NCBI GenBank assembly: GCA_949987565.1
Contig: OX465113.1
Span: forward strand, 3,781,460 to 3,845,459
Direction: 5' to 3'
DNA length: 64,000 bases
Origin: Luidia sarsii
Lineage: Eukaryota; Echinodermata; Asteroidea; Paxillosida; Luidiidae
Below are positions 60,580 to 64,000 of this stretch, piece after piece. The number at the start of each line of letters is the position of its first letter. The first letter of the stretch is position 1. Under the pieces are notes generated by a model, which saw only the letters and a list, made by a program, of their open reading frames with translations, was not told the origin of the DNA and did no database searches. The position numbers and the translations under genes are program-made.

Positions 60580-61335
60580 CATAATGCACTGTACACTGTT
60601 GTACAACAGTATTTGTACGTGATTGTGTACATTGTGTACATGTACATGTACAATGTACATGATAATTATGTACACGAGCAGACCATGTGTACGGAAATGG
60701 GCCTACTTCGGTGAAATCTCGCGAAAGTCGCCAATTTTCAATTGGCAATTTGAGCCGAAAACGGAAAGGCTCCTCCATGCATTATACATGTACATGAAGC
60801 ATTCAATCTCCCCTTTCTCGTGAAATATGTGGTTTATTTCGACTGTTTTTAAGAATTCGATGTACACCTACGGAAAACTGGCCGTCGGATTTTGGTCCAG
60901 ATAGTATGCTTTTTTTTGTCGCACTGTTACATGTCCAAAATATTAACGAAAATTGACATATTTGATATGAAAATAGAGAGCACGATGTCAGCTATCCACT
61001 TACCTCGCCATCTTGGCAGCACCTATGCTACATCCGGGTATTTTCCTGTGTTTTCCATAGTCTCGAATTCAGTCTCGCAAAACCTCATGTAAGCCGCGGC
61101 GCAAATGCGTGCGTGACCCTGGACGAGAAAACTCGGCTATAAAGGGCCGTACGCCACACGTCCACTGGCTTACATGTACTGTACATGTACATGTACATGT
61201 ACATGTGTAAGGGGGGGTTAGATGATGTGTGTGGGGTTGTTTGGGGGTGAGTGCTGCTACGCCGGGTCTAGTTCTTTACAGTACAGTACATGTACAGTTA
61301 CAGTACAGTACATGTGCATGTACATGTACTGTACT
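60580..61335. other. TACATG tracts and a possible CpG-type promoter
   Basis: Short TACATG blocks lie at 60625-60665 and 61170-61335. Between them, on the minus strand, 61030-60997 reads CCGGATGTAGC, then CCAAGATGGCGAG/GTAAGTG: an ETS-like site, a strong start context or YY1 motif, and a consensus donor after eight coding bases. This could be the first exon of a minus-strand gene, but no further exon was found. Confidence 0.3.
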
Positions 61336-61402
61336 TGTACTGTATAATTATGTGCAGAATTTGGCCTTGTACAGTTGTACAAGTAGTACTAGTATTTAGT
61401 AA

Positions 61403-64000
61403 ATGACACGTACATGTACAGTAGGCCTAGCTTACACGATGTACATCGAGAGCATTACAAGACACAATGAAACCCATTCCATGCACAATCCAGCACGATC
61501 CAATTTGTAACTGCTTACGAAAATCATTTATGGGGATTGGGGGCTTGCTATGATTTTGTGCTTATTACATGACAATGCTTATTACATGACAGTCATGATC
61601 GAGCACGATGGTAAGATTTGATGGCAGTATTGAATACATCATGCTTATAGGATCAACTGCACAGTTGAAATAGGAATCTTGAGCATGAAGAAATGCTACC
61701 ATGATGTATTTGATTTACAACACGAGTCTTGTCAGAATGAAAACCGTTGGCGTCCCAATGGCGTCTATACTTTTTCCAAAAAGTGGACTGTTTTTCGAGT
61801 GAAACACCGATGAGTTTGCTGTGAAGAAAGAAATCCATCTAAGAAACATTTACATTTGAATACAAAGAGTAGGCCTATTGATTAAAAAGTCAGCATACAA
61901 ACACATGACTACGACTACTCAAACTGCCCATCTTGTAATGACATACAATGATTTTCGACCTAAATATAAATACTTTGATAAAGTATTTTGTTGTCTGGAA
62001 CAAATAAATTTGACTTACTTTTAGTAAGTAAATTATGGGCACAAATGCAAATTGACATTGACGCACAGTTTGAGTAGTTTCGGACGTTTTTATCAGTTTG
62101 TTGGGGCATACATCTCACCTCGTCCTTCGACATCTTTGAAGAGATTCTTACCAAATCTCCTAGGTGTCGAACCTACAGTAGTAGGTCATCAGGTAGTCCA
62201 GCGAGACAACAGCCAACTAACTTCAGTGAGTTGAGAACAAACAAATGTTATGAACATGACAGAAAGGTAAGCTTTAAGAAATTAAGAATGATTTACTAAG
62301 TTTCTAATGGGGAAAATATATATATTTTTAGGTAATCTCACACCAGTCCTCCAACAGTTTCCAGCATGTCACTGAAAAACGAAGAAACACTTAGCGTTTG
62401 GCAAACAGTCTCAGGAGAGTAACAGTAAATTATGTTTGAATTTGCAAATGTCATGTTAATGGCAACATGTTATGAAAAAACAACAAACATCAACATGGTG
62501 ACATTTATAAAATTTACTTCCTGTTCCAACGTATACTTATAGATATTGTTGATTACCAAGATTGGGCAAAAAAAAAAATAGTTCTGCTTATGGTTACCTG
62601 ACCGACCCTCTTTTTTCAAAGGAAAAAATGATGATAAAAATTAAATGTATAATTTGATCGTATTAAGTCTTGACCACATGCGGATACCTCCTTATGATTG
62701 TACACATAAAAAATTGGCCAAACAAAACACACAAAAAACCCGACCTACATGTACCTACATGTACCCTATTTTGAAATGGCATGTAATCGGAAGCAGAACA
62801 TCTTTTTGGTTGCCTTTCTTGAAAATTAAAAGTGAAAGAACAATGAAATAATATGAAGCAAGTGAACAACCCTCCGAAAAATATTTAAAGAAAAATAAGC
62901 GAGACACCCTTAAACTTTTAACGATGATTGGAGAATGAACGACTTATTGCCCCTTGTAATATTGCACAGAAACAAGGATAGGGGTTTTAGATGTGCTGGT
63001 AACACTAACACTATCATAACCAGAAATAATTATAACAAAAGGAAATAAATCCAATGATTATTAATCAACAAAACAAAAAACAAAACAAAACGAAATAAAA
63101 CATAATAACAAATTATAAAATCACAAACATGTAAAATAGTACTGCTCAGTAGCACACTTGGATTTTTAGTGTTCAGGGTAAATGCAAAGAATTCATTTTG
63201 AAAATATTTAAGTTCACTTACCTGTTTTAGACAACTGAAGTCAATTTGGGTGACACAGAGTGACAGGATGGCTCTGATGAGTAGTTGACCCAACCAACCG
63301 GCTAATATTTACTTACATGTATACAAAGTCATGTACACAGATTAATAAAAAAATATGATTTTTCATTAAAGAGAGATATTTGTCCATACAATACCATAAA
63401 TAATGAAATCATTAATTGATTCAGCAGCTATATGTAGCTGCGTCTTTACACCCCGACCGATTCTGCTGGCAAGATCTTCTTAAAAAGTAAGTAAGAAACA
63501 TCAACTGTAAATGAAGGAATAAAAATGAGGAATAAGAAACTACATGTAACTCAAGGTTTGTAATAAATGAGCAAACTGAAAATACCAACTCATTTGCCAT
63601 ATTACGGCCGAGGTGGGAATACAAAAAAAAAAATTGCCAGTACTAGTTGAAGAATTTTCCCTGACCCCCTCCCCCACAAAAAATCCGGATGTCGTTTTTC
63701 ATTGTTAATCAGGTTTTTTTTAACGTGTCAGAATACCGAGTGTCGCTTTTTGCAAACACAAGCTTGATGAGTAGCTCATGCGTACGTACGGCTGGTCGTG
63801 ACGTCGGTCTGTGTACATGTACATGTACATGTATGTACTGTACATGTACTGTACATTATGTACTGTACAATTGTACATTATGTACTGTACATGTACATGT
63901 ACATGTACTGTACATGTACAGTACATGTACATTACGTGTACGTGTACACGTACATGTACGTGTACATGTACATGTATATGTACATGTACAGTACGTGTGC
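61403..64000 (-). repeat. Right arm of the large inverted repeat (cut by window end)
   Basis: Reverse complement of 53879-56476, beginning ATGACACG at 61403. The similarity continues to the last base of the window, so the full arm length is unknown. Confidence 0.93.
62163..62219 (-). other. tRNA-like (SINE-type) Pol III promoter candidate in the right arm
   Basis: Mirror of 55660-55716 with the same B box. Confidence 0.35.

Overview
The window is animal nuclear DNA. It has GT-AG introns, modular extracellular receptor exons, long AT-rich non-coding stretches, TAGGCCTA-type motifs and very abundant (TACATG)n tracts. Together these suggest a marine invertebrate deuterostome, most likely an echinoderm. 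The gene architecture is solid evidence for an animal; the echinoderm assignment is inference from repeat style only.

Layout. (1) 206-7639, plus strand: the 3' part of an LDL-receptor/VLDL-receptor/LRP8-type endocytic receptor gene, eleven exons in one continuous frame of 830 codons and a stop. It encodes seven LDLa modules, EGF-A and EGF-B, a YWTD propeller, EGF-C, a Pro/Thr-rich stalk, one membrane helix and a short tail with FDNPVY. Only the 5' end is missing. (2) 7640-12600: long AT-rich stretch, probably 3' UTR followed by intergenic DNA. (3) 12600-22300: no gene recognised; MITE-like inverted repeats and dispersed repeats. (4) 22312-22821: a coding exon with a SAM domain, followed by a pyrimidine-rich minisatellite. 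Two further candidate first exons (26799-26864 and 37033-37194) also end in phase 0 and may be alternative starts of the same gene; no downstream exon is visible. (5) 26-64 kb: dominated by (TACATG)n tracts, a self-complementary hexamer that creates many meaningless ORFs on both strands. (6) 39150-44395: a complete LTR retroelement with two apparently identical 1813-bp LTRs, a TACA target duplication and a 1620-bp interior. On the minus strand the interior encodes a LIN28-like cold-shock domain plus CCHC knuckle, followed by the C-terminal tail of a Ty3/gypsy pol; no protease, RT or integrase core is present. (7) 52350-53530: cluster of TTCGCGAA palindromes and three 328-bp tandem units. (8) 53879-64000: a large inverted repeat, each arm at least 2598 bp and nearly identical, around a 4.9-kb spacer; the right arm runs off the window.

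The two host genes (receptor, SAM protein) share a strand but show no functional link. The most interesting item is the LTR element, which looks like a young, non-autonomous derivative carrying a host-type LIN28 RNA-binding module. The LDL-receptor gene is the best-supported annotation.
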